From NCBI GenBank assembly GCA_017553065.1, contig JAFZND010000044.1:1-14189 (forward strand): a stretch of DNA of 14,189 bases. The letters run 5' to 3'. The translations under genes were made by a program, and so were the position numbers. This DNA comes from Clostridia bacterium. Lineage in GTDB: Bacteria > Bacillota > Clostridia > Christensenellales > UBA1242. Position 1 is the first letter of the stretch. Each line of letters starts with the position of its first letter. Shown here piece by piece: positions 6,783-12,636 of the stretch. The notes under the pieces are model-generated. The model was given only the letters and a program-made list of their open reading frames with translations, did no database searches and had not been told where the DNA came from.

Positions 6783-8024
6783 TCACCCCCTAACCATTAC
6801 ATCTTCATCGTCAGGAATTACTGGTTTAGGTTTATCTTTTGCTTCTGCTTTCTCATTTAAGAAATTCTTTAGGTTGATGAAAGAAGATGTATTCACTGTC
6901 CTATTCTGTCTATCTAATTGCTTGTACAATTTTTCAGTATTTGTTCTTTCAATTTGTGATAATAATTTCTTTCGATCTGGTTCCATATGTTCTAACATAT
7001 ACCTTTTTGCTTTCGGAGTAAGTTCATTAGAGTTCTTTCTAAACATTGGAATACGTGTGCAAATAACAATGTATTCTGGCTGTTCGCCTGCGGTTTTGTT
7101 ATTATATGCAGGATTGCGCTCCAACTGAAAATCATAAATGTAAACATTTGAATCTACCGGGGCCAACCCATTTGCCAAACCATAGTTTGCAGTTTCTTGC
7201 AAAGTGGATTCACTCACAACATGTGCTGTTTTACTGATAATATGCTCAACAAGACCACTTGCATTTTTTTGCACAACATTTTGTTCAAACACTCCATCCG
7301 CATTTGAATGATGATGTCCAGTGATAATTGCATCTGCTGTTTCGCCTATCGAATTAAGATATGCTATTGCTTTTGTTTTCTCACTATCTACACTAGCAGG
7401 ACCAGAGCCTCTACCTGAACCGTGGTGAAAATAAATGCCAACTGTCTTTAATTCACGTTTATTATCACTTGTAGGGATTACAATTTTTAGTAATCCACCA
7501 TACTTACAATGTTCTGGTCCTACGTAACCAGCTTCAGAGTAAGTTCTTAATGCGTCCAATATATGCCTTGTTGGTGACATATTAGATGCATTAAATCTAT
7601 TTCCATTTTCCCCATCATGATTACCATCTAACATTAAAGGAATCTTGTCTACAATAGGGATTAATAAAGAGATTTCGCGCATAATTGCGTCTTGATTTCC
7701 AAACTTATCATCATGAGCGTTTTGATCTGCCTTGATGATGCTGTTTACAAGATCTCCGCCAGGGATATAAAGTGCATTAGCAGTATCTTTCACCCACGCA
7801 AGTGCCAATTCCTCACGTACAGCATTTGAGCCAACTGCTGCGCTATGCACATCAGCACCAAATATGATAGCCCAGTTGCTGAAAATATTTGATGTTGGTT
7901 GCAAAGTAACAACTTCTATAGGTTTTGGATCTAAAGAAGTGTCACGAGCCATTTCCTTGACTTTCGCCAATCTCCTTTTTTCCTTTGATGTATCCTTGAT
8001 AAATCTGATAAACTTTTCATCCAT
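6783..8024 (-). CDS. Calcineurin-like metallophosphoesterase, 413 aa
   Basis: The five metal-binding blocks of the family are all present in order: D58-x-H60 (GADVHS), GGD 89-91, GNHD 134-137, HH 200-201 (YFHHGSGRGSG) and GHHH 236-239 (ITGHHHS). An active di-metal phosphoesterase is therefore expected; the substrate (nucleic acid, nucleotide or phosphoprotein) cannot be read. The HHG followed by a Gly-rich turn recalls phage- and plasmid-borne members, which is from memory and not tested. Residues about 330-395 are a charged helical region, and the C-terminus is a Lys/Pro/Asp tail. There is no signal peptide, so it acts in the cytoplasm. The start is fixed by GGGGAGA (complement of 8031-8037) about 6 nt upstream. 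It is the first gene of an operon with the pseudo-phosphoesterase (6-nt gap) and the zinc ribbon. Confidence 0.92.
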   Translation of the reverse strand: MDEKFIRFIKDTSKEKRRLAKVKEMARDTSLDPKPIEVVTLQPTSNIFSNWAIIFGADVHSAAVGSNAVREELALAWVKDTANALYIPGGDLVNSIIKADQNAHDDKFGNQDAIMREISLLIPIVDKIPLMLDGNHDGENGNRFNASNMSPTRHILDALRTYSEAGYVGPEHCKYGGLLKIVIPTSDNKRELKTVGIYFHHGSGRGSGPASVDSEKTKAIAYLNSIGETADAIITGHHHSNADGVFEQNVVQKNASGLVEHIISKTAHVVSESTLQETANYGLANGLAPVDSNVYIYDFQLERNPAYNNKTAGEQPEYIVICTRIPMFRKNSNELTPKAKRYMLEHMEPDRKKLLSQIERTNTEKLYKQLDRQNRTVNTSSFINLKNFLNEKAEAKDKPKPVIPDDEDVMVRG

Positions 8025-8059
8025 AAAAAGTCTCCCCCTTTACCTTAGAGTACACTCGT

Positions 8060-8089
8060 ATTATACAACATATTGTGGTTTCATGTCAA
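8060..8089 (-). promoter_or_regulatory. Consensus promoter of the phosphoesterase operon
   Basis: Complement reads a perfect TTGACA (8084-8089), an 18-nt spacer and a perfect TATAAT (8060-8065). The predicted start near 8053 is about 28 nt upstream of the ATG. Both boxes fully match the sigma-A consensus, so the operon should be expressed strongly unless repressed. Confidence 0.85.
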
Positions 8090-8203
8090 ATTTTGTCGCA
8101 TAATATACTATATATTAGAGTTGTTTTGTAAAATTTTAAACAAAAATTTAGTCTACTTTATATAAAATAGTAAGATATCTAGCGACATTTTGCAAGTTGG
8201 CAT

Positions 8204-8240
8204 TTTTGTGTAAAATCAACAAAATTTTAAGTACACAAAA
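8204..8240. repeat. Inverted repeat beside the 8241-8266 palindrome
   Basis: TTTTGTGTA (8204-8212) is the exact reverse complement of TACACAAAA (8232-8240), with a further AAAT/ATTT pair inside. It directly abuts the longer palindrome. With the terminator at 8276-8294, this gives three dyads in about 90 bp. It may be a structured RNA end or a protein-binding region. Confidence 0.5.
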
Positions 8241-8266
8241 TTATTATGTAACGTGTTACATAATAA
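8241..8266. promoter_or_regulatory. Perfect 12-bp palindrome, possible operator
   Basis: Arms TTATTATGTAAC (8241-8252) and GTTACATAATAA (8255-8266) are exact reverse complements with a 2-nt centre. The short spacing suits binding of a dimeric regulator more than an RNA hairpin. It is about 150 bp upstream of the -35 of the phosphoesterase promoter and about 35 bp past the glmM stop. The 277-bp gap between these genes otherwise holds only the promoter, the terminator and the adjoining repeat. Confidence 0.6.
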
Positions 8267-8275
8267 AAAGATAAA

Positions 8276-8294
8276 CTAGGGACGTTTGCCCTAG
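8276..8294 (-). terminator. Terminator of glmM
   Basis: A 6-bp stem CTAGGG/CCCTAG (8276-8281 with 8289-8294) with a 7-nt loop is followed on the minus strand by TTTATCTTTTT. It has the same stem core and loop length as the terminator at 5158-5204. Confidence 0.75.
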
Positions 8295-8301
8295 CGTAAA
8301 T

Positions 8302-9588
8302 TTATATATTATTAACTTTTTCAACTAATAATCTAGAATACTTATCCACGAGTGTTTGTGACTTTGCCTGCACAAACACACGCACCACATCTTCTGTTCC
8401 CGACTTACGAATAATTATTTTGCAATCATTATGTAGCTTTTGTTTTATGTCTTGCACCAACTCTTTTAATTCAATATCATTAACAACCCCATCTTTGTTT
8501 GGCACATTAACATTCACAAGTTTTTGTGGATATAGTTTAATTGCTGCCACCAAATCTTCCAAACGAGTATTTGATTCAATCATAACCTTTAACACCATTA
8601 GCGCAGTCATCACACCATCACCAATAAAATGTGTGTCTGCCATAAATATGTGTCCACTCTCTTCGCCACCCAGTGATAACTTATATTTTTTAAGTGCGGC
8701 AAAAATATTTTTGTCACCCACAGGCACTTCTAAAATATCAATATTGTTTCTCCTTATTGCATTAGCCACACCCAGATTGCTCATTTGCGAAAATACCACC
8801 TTTTTGTCAAAAAGAGTATGTTTATTGGATAAATAATTGGCAATAACATACAGAATCATATCGCCATCAACCACTCTGCCTTTGTGTGTAACTACAATAC
8901 ATCTGTCACCATCGCCGTCAAATGCAAATCCAACATCGCATCCACTTTCTTTTACAATGCTTACCAAATTATCTATATGTGTGCTACCACAATTTACATT
9001 TATATTTTTGCCATTTGGCTTATCTCCTACAAATACTAAATTGTCTGATACTTGTTCAAATACTTTTATTGCAGTGGCCGTTGTGGCACCATTTGCAAGG
9101 TCAAGCGCAATTTTTAAGTTACATGTTTTTGAATGGTTTTTAGCAAAGGCAAAATATTTATCTAATAAATAACCTGCACTTGCCAACTTGCCCTTATTTA
9201 CCTTTACATACTTATCCTTATCAATTGCATGCGCTATTTTTATTTGCACACTATCAGATAGTTTGCATCCTTTATACGCAAGCTTAATGCCATTATCCGT
9301 ATAAGGATTGTGTGATGCAGTTATAATTACTGCCACGCATTTATGTAATTTAGATAAGTACATTAGTGCTGGTGTGGGCGCAACTCCTACGTCATACACA
9401 TTCATTCCTTGTGTTAGCAAACCTTTTACAACATATTTTTTAATTCGCTTACCACTTGCTCTCGTGTCTGTACCCACAATAACAGTTTTGCAATTTAATT
9501 TTGAAATTGCCTTGCCAACCTTAAAACAAAATTTATTTACAAATATCTTTTCGTTTCCCCTAATGCCATCTGTACCAAAATATTTCAT
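8302..9588 (-). CDS. glmM: Phosphoglucosamine mutase
   Basis: It converts glucosamine 6-phosphate to glucosamine 1-phosphate on the cytoplasmic route to UDP-GlcNAc, for peptidoglycan and other cell-wall polymers. The start at 9588 is chosen because MKYFGTDGIRG is the invariant family N-terminus and AGGGGTG precedes it; an in-frame ATG at 9672 would run through the upstream terminator. The landmarks are all present: the phosphoserine loop TASHNP with Ser92, the magnesium loop DGDGDR (224-229), the sugar loop GGEESG (307-312) and the phosphate loop RKSGTE (394-399). At 428 residues it is about 20 shorter than usual, apparently through short loops. It is a single gene; a weak promoter, TTGTGC-16-TATTTT, may lie just downstream of the 9659-9688 hairpin. 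Nearby genes do not add to the pathway. Confidence 0.95.
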   Translation of the reverse strand: MKYFGTDGIRGNEKIFVNKFCFKVGKAISKLNCKTVIVGTDTRASGKRIKKYVVKGLLTQGMNVYDVGVAPTPALMYLSKLHKCVAVIITASHNPYTDNGIKLAYKGCKLSDSVQIKIAHAIDKDKYVKVNKGKLASAGYLLDKYFAFAKNHSKTCNLKIALDLANGATTATAIKVFEQVSDNLVFVGDKPNGKNINVNCGSTHIDNLVSIVKESGCDVGFAFDGDGDRCIVVTHKGRVVDGDMILYVIANYLSNKHTLFDKKVVFSQMSNLGVANAIRRNNIDILEVPVGDKNIFAALKKYKLSLGGEESGHIFMADTHFIGDGVMTALMVLKVMIESNTRLEDLVAAIKLYPQKLVNVNVPNKDGVVNDIELKELVQDIKQKLHNDCKIIIRKSGTEDVVRVFVQAKSQTLVDKYSRLLVEKVNNI

Positions 9589-9658
9589 ATTTTCACCCCT
9601 AAAAAATTTTACATTTATTTTTATGATAAAAATATGTTTTGTGTGATATGGCACAAAA

Positions 9659-9688
9659 AAGGAAAGTTCCAAAAATGGAACTTTCCTT
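9659..9688 (-). terminator. Terminator of the YugP-like gene
   Basis: A perfect 12-bp stem AAGGAAAGTTCC/GGAACTTTCCTT (9659-9670 with 9677-9688) with a 6-nt loop is followed on the minus strand by a T-run. It separates this gene from glmM, so glmM must have its own promoter. Confidence 0.9.
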
Positions 9689-9695
9689 ATGTAGA

Positions 9696-10505
9696 TTATT
9701 CATTGTTTGTATTTGCTATTTGCACATTCATCACTATTTCTAGTATTAGTTGCACAATTCTTAAAATTGCCATAATAAACTCACAAATGTATGCCATCAT
9801 ATATGCATCAAACACTTTGCGAATAACAATTTTTTCTTCTTCAGTAAGAATATTGCCTTTTTCAATCATTTCTAGTGCCAACTCATTGCCATTTTTCTCT
9901 ACAGGCAAATTGAGCAATGTTACTATAATGCCAGCTAGCAATATTAAACCATCTAATGCTATAGCAACAATTGAAAATGTTCCAAACACTCTAAACAAAG
10001 CAAAGTCGATAATTGCACCAATAAGTATTACTGGAATTAGTAGTATTGGGCCAAATAAACTAAATACTTGCAATCTATTGCGTGTAAGTGCAGCTTTGTC
10101 TCCACTATTAATAAGCTTTGCAATACCCACTTTTTGCATTGCAACACCCACTGCCGTAATGCTACTTTTCTTTGCAATAGTTCCACGCAAGAAAATTGTC
10201 TTTTTGCTCAAAGAATATGAATTGCCAAAGAACAATGCTCTAAAGAATCCTGCTTTTTTCACTTGCACATCTTTTAGCCCTGCTTCATCCAATGCTTGGC
10301 GCGCCACATCCATGCATGTTCTGCCACCAGAAGTTTGCATTTTGTTGCCGTCAAAATACTTGTACATAACGATTGCACGCATCACAAGTGCGATAATTGC
10401 CATTACTACAAGCAATGCAGATACAGCAATGTAAGCAATTGCAAGGCCACGAGTAACACCTTTATCTGTGAAAAATGCTATAGCTTTTTCAAAATATTCT
10501 GCCAT
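9696..10505 (-). CDS. YugP-like membrane protein lacking the zinc-protease site, 269 aa
   Basis: The layout is that of the membrane zinc peptidase family YugP (Zn_peptidase_2). There is an N-terminal helix (about 21-47). Next comes a domain with GRTCMDVARQALDEAGLKDV (61-80, family pattern ...A.+.LD..GL.DV) and GNSYSLSKKTIFLRG (94-108). Two membrane helices follow (about 149-168 and 175-199). The family-like end is TLLNLPVE (196-203), then EEEKIVIRKVFDAYMMAYI (222-240) and a last helix. Where members have HEVGH, this protein has QKVGI (124-128), and the third ligand region after LPVE reads KNGN rather than FDAS. A metal-dependent protease activity is therefore not expected; a binding or regulatory role is inferred. 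GGAGA lies close upstream of the ATG, and the gene has a strong promoter and terminator of its own. Family assignment rests on remembered sequence patterns. Confidence 0.75.
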   Translation of the reverse strand: MAEYFEKAIAFFTDKGVTRGLAIAYIAVSALLVVMAIIALVMRAIVMYKYFDGNKMQTSGGRTCMDVARQALDEAGLKDVQVKKAGFFRALFFGNSYSLSKKTIFLRGTIAKKSSITAVGVAMQKVGIAKLINSGDKAALTRNRLQVFSLFGPILLIPVILIGAIIDFALFRVFGTFSIVAIALDGLILLAGIIVTLLNLPVEKNGNELALEMIEKGNILTEEEKIVIRKVFDAYMMAYICEFIMAILRIVQLILEIVMNVQIANTNNE

Positions 10506-10536
10506 ATTTATTTCTCCTTATTTTTGTTGCAAGTAT

Positions 10537-10565
10537 ATGATACATATATTTGAAAAATTTGTCAA
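10537..10565 (-). promoter_or_regulatory. Promoter of the YugP-like gene
   Basis: Complement reads a perfect TTGACA (10560-10565), a 17-nt spacer and TATCAT (10537-10542). The start near 10530 gives a leader of about 25 nt with GGAGA. It is divergent from the tdk promoter, about 40 bp away. Confidence 0.75.
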
Positions 10566-10604
10566 TTTATTTACTATTTTTGATTAGTAAAACACACTAA
10601 TTAG

Positions 10605-10613
10605 TGATATAAT
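10605..10613 (+). promoter_or_regulatory. Extended -10 promoter of tdk
   Basis: TGATATAAT (TG at 10605-10606, TATAAT at 10608-10613) is a full extended -10. No good -35 lies 17 nt upstream. A 10-bp palindrome ACTAATTAGT (10596-10605) abuts it. Confidence 0.6.
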
Positions 10614-10645
10614 TTGTGTAACAAATTAACAATAGTGGAGATTAT

Positions 10646-11224
10646 ATGAAAAGATTATATTTTAAATATGGCGTAATGGGTAGTAGCAAATCTGCCCAAG
10701 CACTAATGACCGCATTCAATTACTCGCAAAAAGGTTACAAGGTTTTGCTAATTAAGCCAAGTGTGGATACACGTGAAAAAGCATCGGTAATTAGTTCTCG
10801 TATTGGTCTTACTGCACCTTGTCTTACCTTTGATAAGTGTACAAATTTAACTGATTTTGTGCTTAAATCACACCCAAATACCCAAGTGCTAATTGTAGAT
10901 GAAGCACAATTTTGCACCAAAGAACAAGTTGATCAACTTAAAGAACTCACAGCACGCGATATGGTTGTGCTTTGCTATGGATTAAAAACCAACTTCAAAA
11001 GTGAACTATTTGAAGGTAGCAAACGCCTACTTGAAATTGCAGAAAGCATCCAAGAAATCAAAGCAGTATGTAGATGCGGTGCAAAAGCAACAATAAATGC
11101 ACGCGTTGTAGATGGATTAGTTGTAACTAGTGGCCAAGAAATACAAATTGGTGGCGACGAAAAATATGAAGCAATGTGCTACTCGTGTTGGAAAAAATAT
11201 CAAACAGAAAAACTAACAAAATAA
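10646..11224 (+). CDS. tdk: Thymidine kinase (type II), 192 aa
   Basis: It phosphorylates thymidine to dTMP in the cytoplasm, the first step of thymidine salvage. The order of motifs is typical: P-loop GVMGSSKS (9-16), Walker B with catalytic Glu86 in LIVDEAQF (82-89), the substrate strip YGLKTNFKSELFEGSKRLLE (111-130), and a zinc site from Cys142, Cys144, Cys178 and Cys181. The length matches the family. The P-loop has Ser14 where most members have the Gly of GK; I recall the same SSK form in other Clostridia, so activity is still expected. The start is supported by TGGAG at 10636-10640. The next enzyme of the pathway, tmk, begins 2.4 kb downstream in a separate unit. The hairpin right after the stop closes a single-gene transcript. 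Confidence 0.95.
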   Translation: MKRLYFKYGVMGSSKSAQALMTAFNYSQKGYKVLLIKPSVDTREKASVISSRIGLTAPCLTFDKCTNLTDFVLKSHPNTQVLIVDEAQFCTKEQVDQLKELTARDMVVLCYGLKTNFKSELFEGSKRLLEIAESIQEIKAVCRCGAKATINARVVDGLVVTSGQEIQIGGDEKYEAMCYSCWKKYQTEKLTK

Positions 11225-11247
11225 AAGGCACCCTATGGGTGTCTTTT
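11223..11247. terminator. Bidirectional terminator between tdk and the small lipoprotein gene
   Basis: An 11-bp stem (11223-11233 with 11237-11247, GCACCC/GGGTGT core with one G-U) has a 3-nt loop and T-tracts on both sides. It serves both converging genes. Confidence 0.85.
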
Positions 11248-11248
11248 T

Positions 11249-11791
11249 CTAGTAAATTGAAAAATACCAATTTCCTGGTTTTGATTTTAGTATATCTAAC
11301 ACAAAATAGTATGTACTATTAGTTTCAAATTCATATACATCATCCCAACTATCACTCCAACTCATTTGATTAGTGAGTGGATGAATTGTTTCAAAATCTA
11401 TATAATTTTTATTTTCATCATACACTTTGATTTGCCAATATGCTCCATCCAAATTTTGTTTTTCGGTGGTGCCATCCAAAAATGCGTTACCCATTCTTTG
11501 TCTTGCATTAAATATGTATAGTGTGCTTACATTGTGTCCCAATTTATCATTAACCAATCTAAACACATATTTTTTGCCTTCCACTATTGAGAGTGCATTC
11601 GACTCGTAGTAGTCGCCATTTCTTGCTAAAGTAGTCGCTTCATTTAATAGTGACACATTTTCGTCCACTTGCACATCTTGTGTGGCAGGTGTATTTGTTT
11701 CCATGGTGTCTGTTGTTTTTTTGCATGCACTAATTCCACACGCACAAATGCAAATAAGAATACATATAACAATTTTTTGTAAATATTTCAT
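11249..11791 (-). CDS. Small lipoprotein, 180 aa, unknown function
   Basis: I start at the ATG at 11791 (GGAG about 8 nt upstream) rather than an in-frame ATG at 11827, because MKYLQKIVICILICICACGISAC is then a proper lipoprotein signal: Lys2 and Lys6, a Cys-rich hydrophobic core, lipobox ISAC with Cys23. The lipid-modified mature part starts with a Thr-rich linker (24-45). A compact beta-type domain with many aromatics follows (about 60-180), ending NWYFSIY. The end strands (STYYFVLDILKSKPGNWYFSIY region) recall the last strands of PPC-type beta sandwiches, only as a loose resemblance. No catalytic motif is seen. It is one gene, transcribed towards tdk and sharing its terminator. Its promoter is not clear; the best guess is TTATCA-17-CATAAG. 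The hairpin at the ribosome binding site is listed separately. Confidence 0.8.
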   Translation of the reverse strand: MKYLQKIVICILICICACGISACKKTTDTMETNTPATQDVQVDENVSLLNEATTLARNGDYYESNALSIVEGKKYVFRLVNDKLGHNVSTLYIFNARQRMGNAFLDGTTEKQNLDGAYWQIKVYDENKNYIDFETIHPLTNQMSWSDSWDDVYEFETNSTYYFVLDILKSKPGNWYFSIY

Positions 11792-11799
11792 ACCATTAT

Positions 11800-11816
11800 C
11801 TCCATACTTAGTATGG
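11800..11816 (-). promoter_or_regulatory. Hairpin reaching into the lipoprotein ribosome binding site
   Basis: On the minus strand CCATAC-TAA-GTATGG (11816-11802) is a perfect 6-bp stem with a 3-nt loop. Its 3' arm includes the first two bases of the GGAG Shine-Dalgarno (11803-11800). It could weaken ribosome access or act as a temperature switch, but it is short. Confidence 0.4.
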
Positions 11817-11853
11817 CGATAATTCACACAACTTATGTAAATATTTTATTTGC

Positions 11854-11882
11854 TTGATAAACTCTATTAATTATTGTATAAT
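11854..11882 (+). promoter_or_regulatory. Promoter of tRNA-Gly
   Basis: TTGATA (11854-11859), a 17-nt spacer and a perfect TATAAT (11877-11882). The predicted start near 11889 is just before the tRNA 5' end at 11893. Confidence 0.85.
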
Positions 11883-11892
11883 GCTAATACTT

Positions 11893-11966
11893 GCAGGCAT
11901 AGTTCAGTGGCAGAACCCCAGCTTCCCAAGCTGGTTATGTGGGTTCGATTCCCATTGCCTGCTCCA
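11893..11966 (+). tRNA. tRNA-Gly (anticodon CCC)
   Basis: The acceptor stem GCAGGCA/TGCCTGC (11893-11899 with 11956-11962) is followed by discriminator T and encoded CCA. The anticodon stem CCAGC/GCTGG holds the loop TTCCCAA, so the anticodon is CCC and reads GGG. The T arm has GTGGG-TTCGATT-CCCAT with one G-U pair. A T-run follows the CCA at once, with no strong hairpin beyond the tRNA itself; a weak GGCAA/TTGCC stem lies at 11982-12000. The tRNA has its own promoter. Confidence 0.96.
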
Positions 11967-12014
11967 TTTTTTTATTTTTATGGCAATGTGAATTTTTGCC
12001 TTTGCACACCACTA

Positions 12015-12043
12015 TTGCACTTTATATCATTTTATGATATAAT
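12015..12043 (+). promoter_or_regulatory. Promoter of the Mrr-like gene, overlapped by a palindrome
   Basis: TTGCAC (12015-12020), a 17-nt spacer, and TGATATAAT, a full extended -10 with TATAAT at 12038-12043. A perfect 9-bp inverted repeat TTATATCAT/ATGATATAA (12022-12030 with 12034-12042, 3-nt centre) covers the spacer and most of the -10. A dimeric repressor bound there would block the promoter. The predicted start is about 12050, only two bases before the ATG at 12052. Confidence 0.75.
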
Positions 12044-12051
12044 ATTTATCT

Positions 12052-12570
12052 ATGAATAAGTTGTTTCAATATTTTGTATGGCCATTTAAAGTGGTTGCAA
12101 ACACAATAGACAATGTTCGCATTGGTCACATACTAAAACACGCCACAATTGCAGATATTGATAAAATTAGTGGCGTAGATTTTGAGCGTGTAATGGCATA
12201 TATATTCAAAAAAATGGGATTTAAAGTAAATTCCACCCCCACCACAGGTGATTATGGCGCAGATTTAATTGTGTCCAAGTGGGGCATAAAAATTGCCGTG
12301 CAATGCAAACTATATTATGGTCATAATGTAGGAAATAAGGCAATAAACGAAGTGTATGCTGCCAAAAAATATTATGATTGCAACGAAGGTATTGTGGTTA
12401 CCAATTCGCTATTCACAAAACAGGCACTCACACTTAGTAAAAGTGTGGATATAATATTATTAGATAGAAATACCCTAATAAAATTACTCTGCAAACCATA
12501 CAAAAATAACGATAAAATCATAAGAAATCTTGTACTTATTCACAAGCAAAATCAAATGTTTTCAAATTAG
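12052..12570 (+). CDS. Mrr-like restriction endonuclease domain protein, 172 aa
   Basis: The catalytic core of the Mrr/PD-(D/E)XK family is clear: Glu45 in the first helix (GVDFERVMAYIFKKMGF, 41-57), GDYGAD with Asp71 (66-71), and the Gln-x-Lys pair Q84-C-K86 (IAVQCK). After it come the family segments KAINEVYAAKKYYDC (96-110) and GIVVTNSLFTKQA (113-125). Residues 1-40 form a short mostly helical lead without a clear membrane span. Members cut DNA, often modified or foreign DNA, but stand-alone ones also have other roles; the target cannot be told. No methyltransferase or specificity gene is nearby. No Shine-Dalgarno is seen and the promoter places the mRNA start almost at the ATG, so I infer leaderless translation. 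It lies 85 bases after tRNA-Gly. Confidence 0.85.
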   Translation: MNKLFQYFVWPFKVVANTIDNVRIGHILKHATIADIDKISGVDFERVMAYIFKKMGFKVNSTPTTGDYGADLIVSKWGIKIAVQCKLYYGHNVGNKAINEVYAAKKYYDCNEGIVVTNSLFTKQALTLSKSVDIILLDRNTLIKLLCKPYKNNDKIIRNLVLIHKQNQMFSN

Positions 12571-12573
12571 GTA

Positions 12574-12602
12574 TTGCATTTTGTTCACATTTGGTATATA
12601 AT
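12574..12602 (+). promoter_or_regulatory. Promoter of the extracellular protein gene
   Basis: TTGCAT (12574-12579), a 17-nt spacer and a perfect TATAAT (12597-12602). It begins four bases after the endonuclease stop. The leader of about 28 nt carries GGAGG. No terminator is seen between the endonuclease and this promoter. Confidence 0.8.
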
Positions 12603-12636
12603 TTTAGTAAAATTAGAAATATGGAGGCATATTACT

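Noticed and set aside
5200..8024. The cassette as part of a prophage
   Set aside because: No structural, integrase or replication genes of phage lie on either side; housekeeping genes flank it.
8420..9172. Two long plus-strand open frames opposite glmM
   Set aside because: They are shadows of glmM, whose motifs are all intact on the minus strand.
9634..10434. 266-codon open frame on the plus strand
   Set aside because: It is antisense to the YugP-like gene, has no ribosome binding site, gives a composition-biased peptide and crosses a strong terminator.
10596..10605. Palindrome ACTAATTAGT beside the tdk promoter as an operator
   Set aside because: Only 10 bp of AT-rich sequence; such palindromes are frequent by chance here. 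Mentioned with the promoter only.
11893..12050. tRNA-Gly 3' end as an attachment site of an integrated element
   Set aside because: No integrase and no repeat of the tRNA 3' end are visible in the window.
11874..12059. Open frame over tRNA-Gly that could encode a 61-residue peptide
   Set aside because: It is the usual false frame created by a tRNA-Gly gene; the tRNA explains the sequence.
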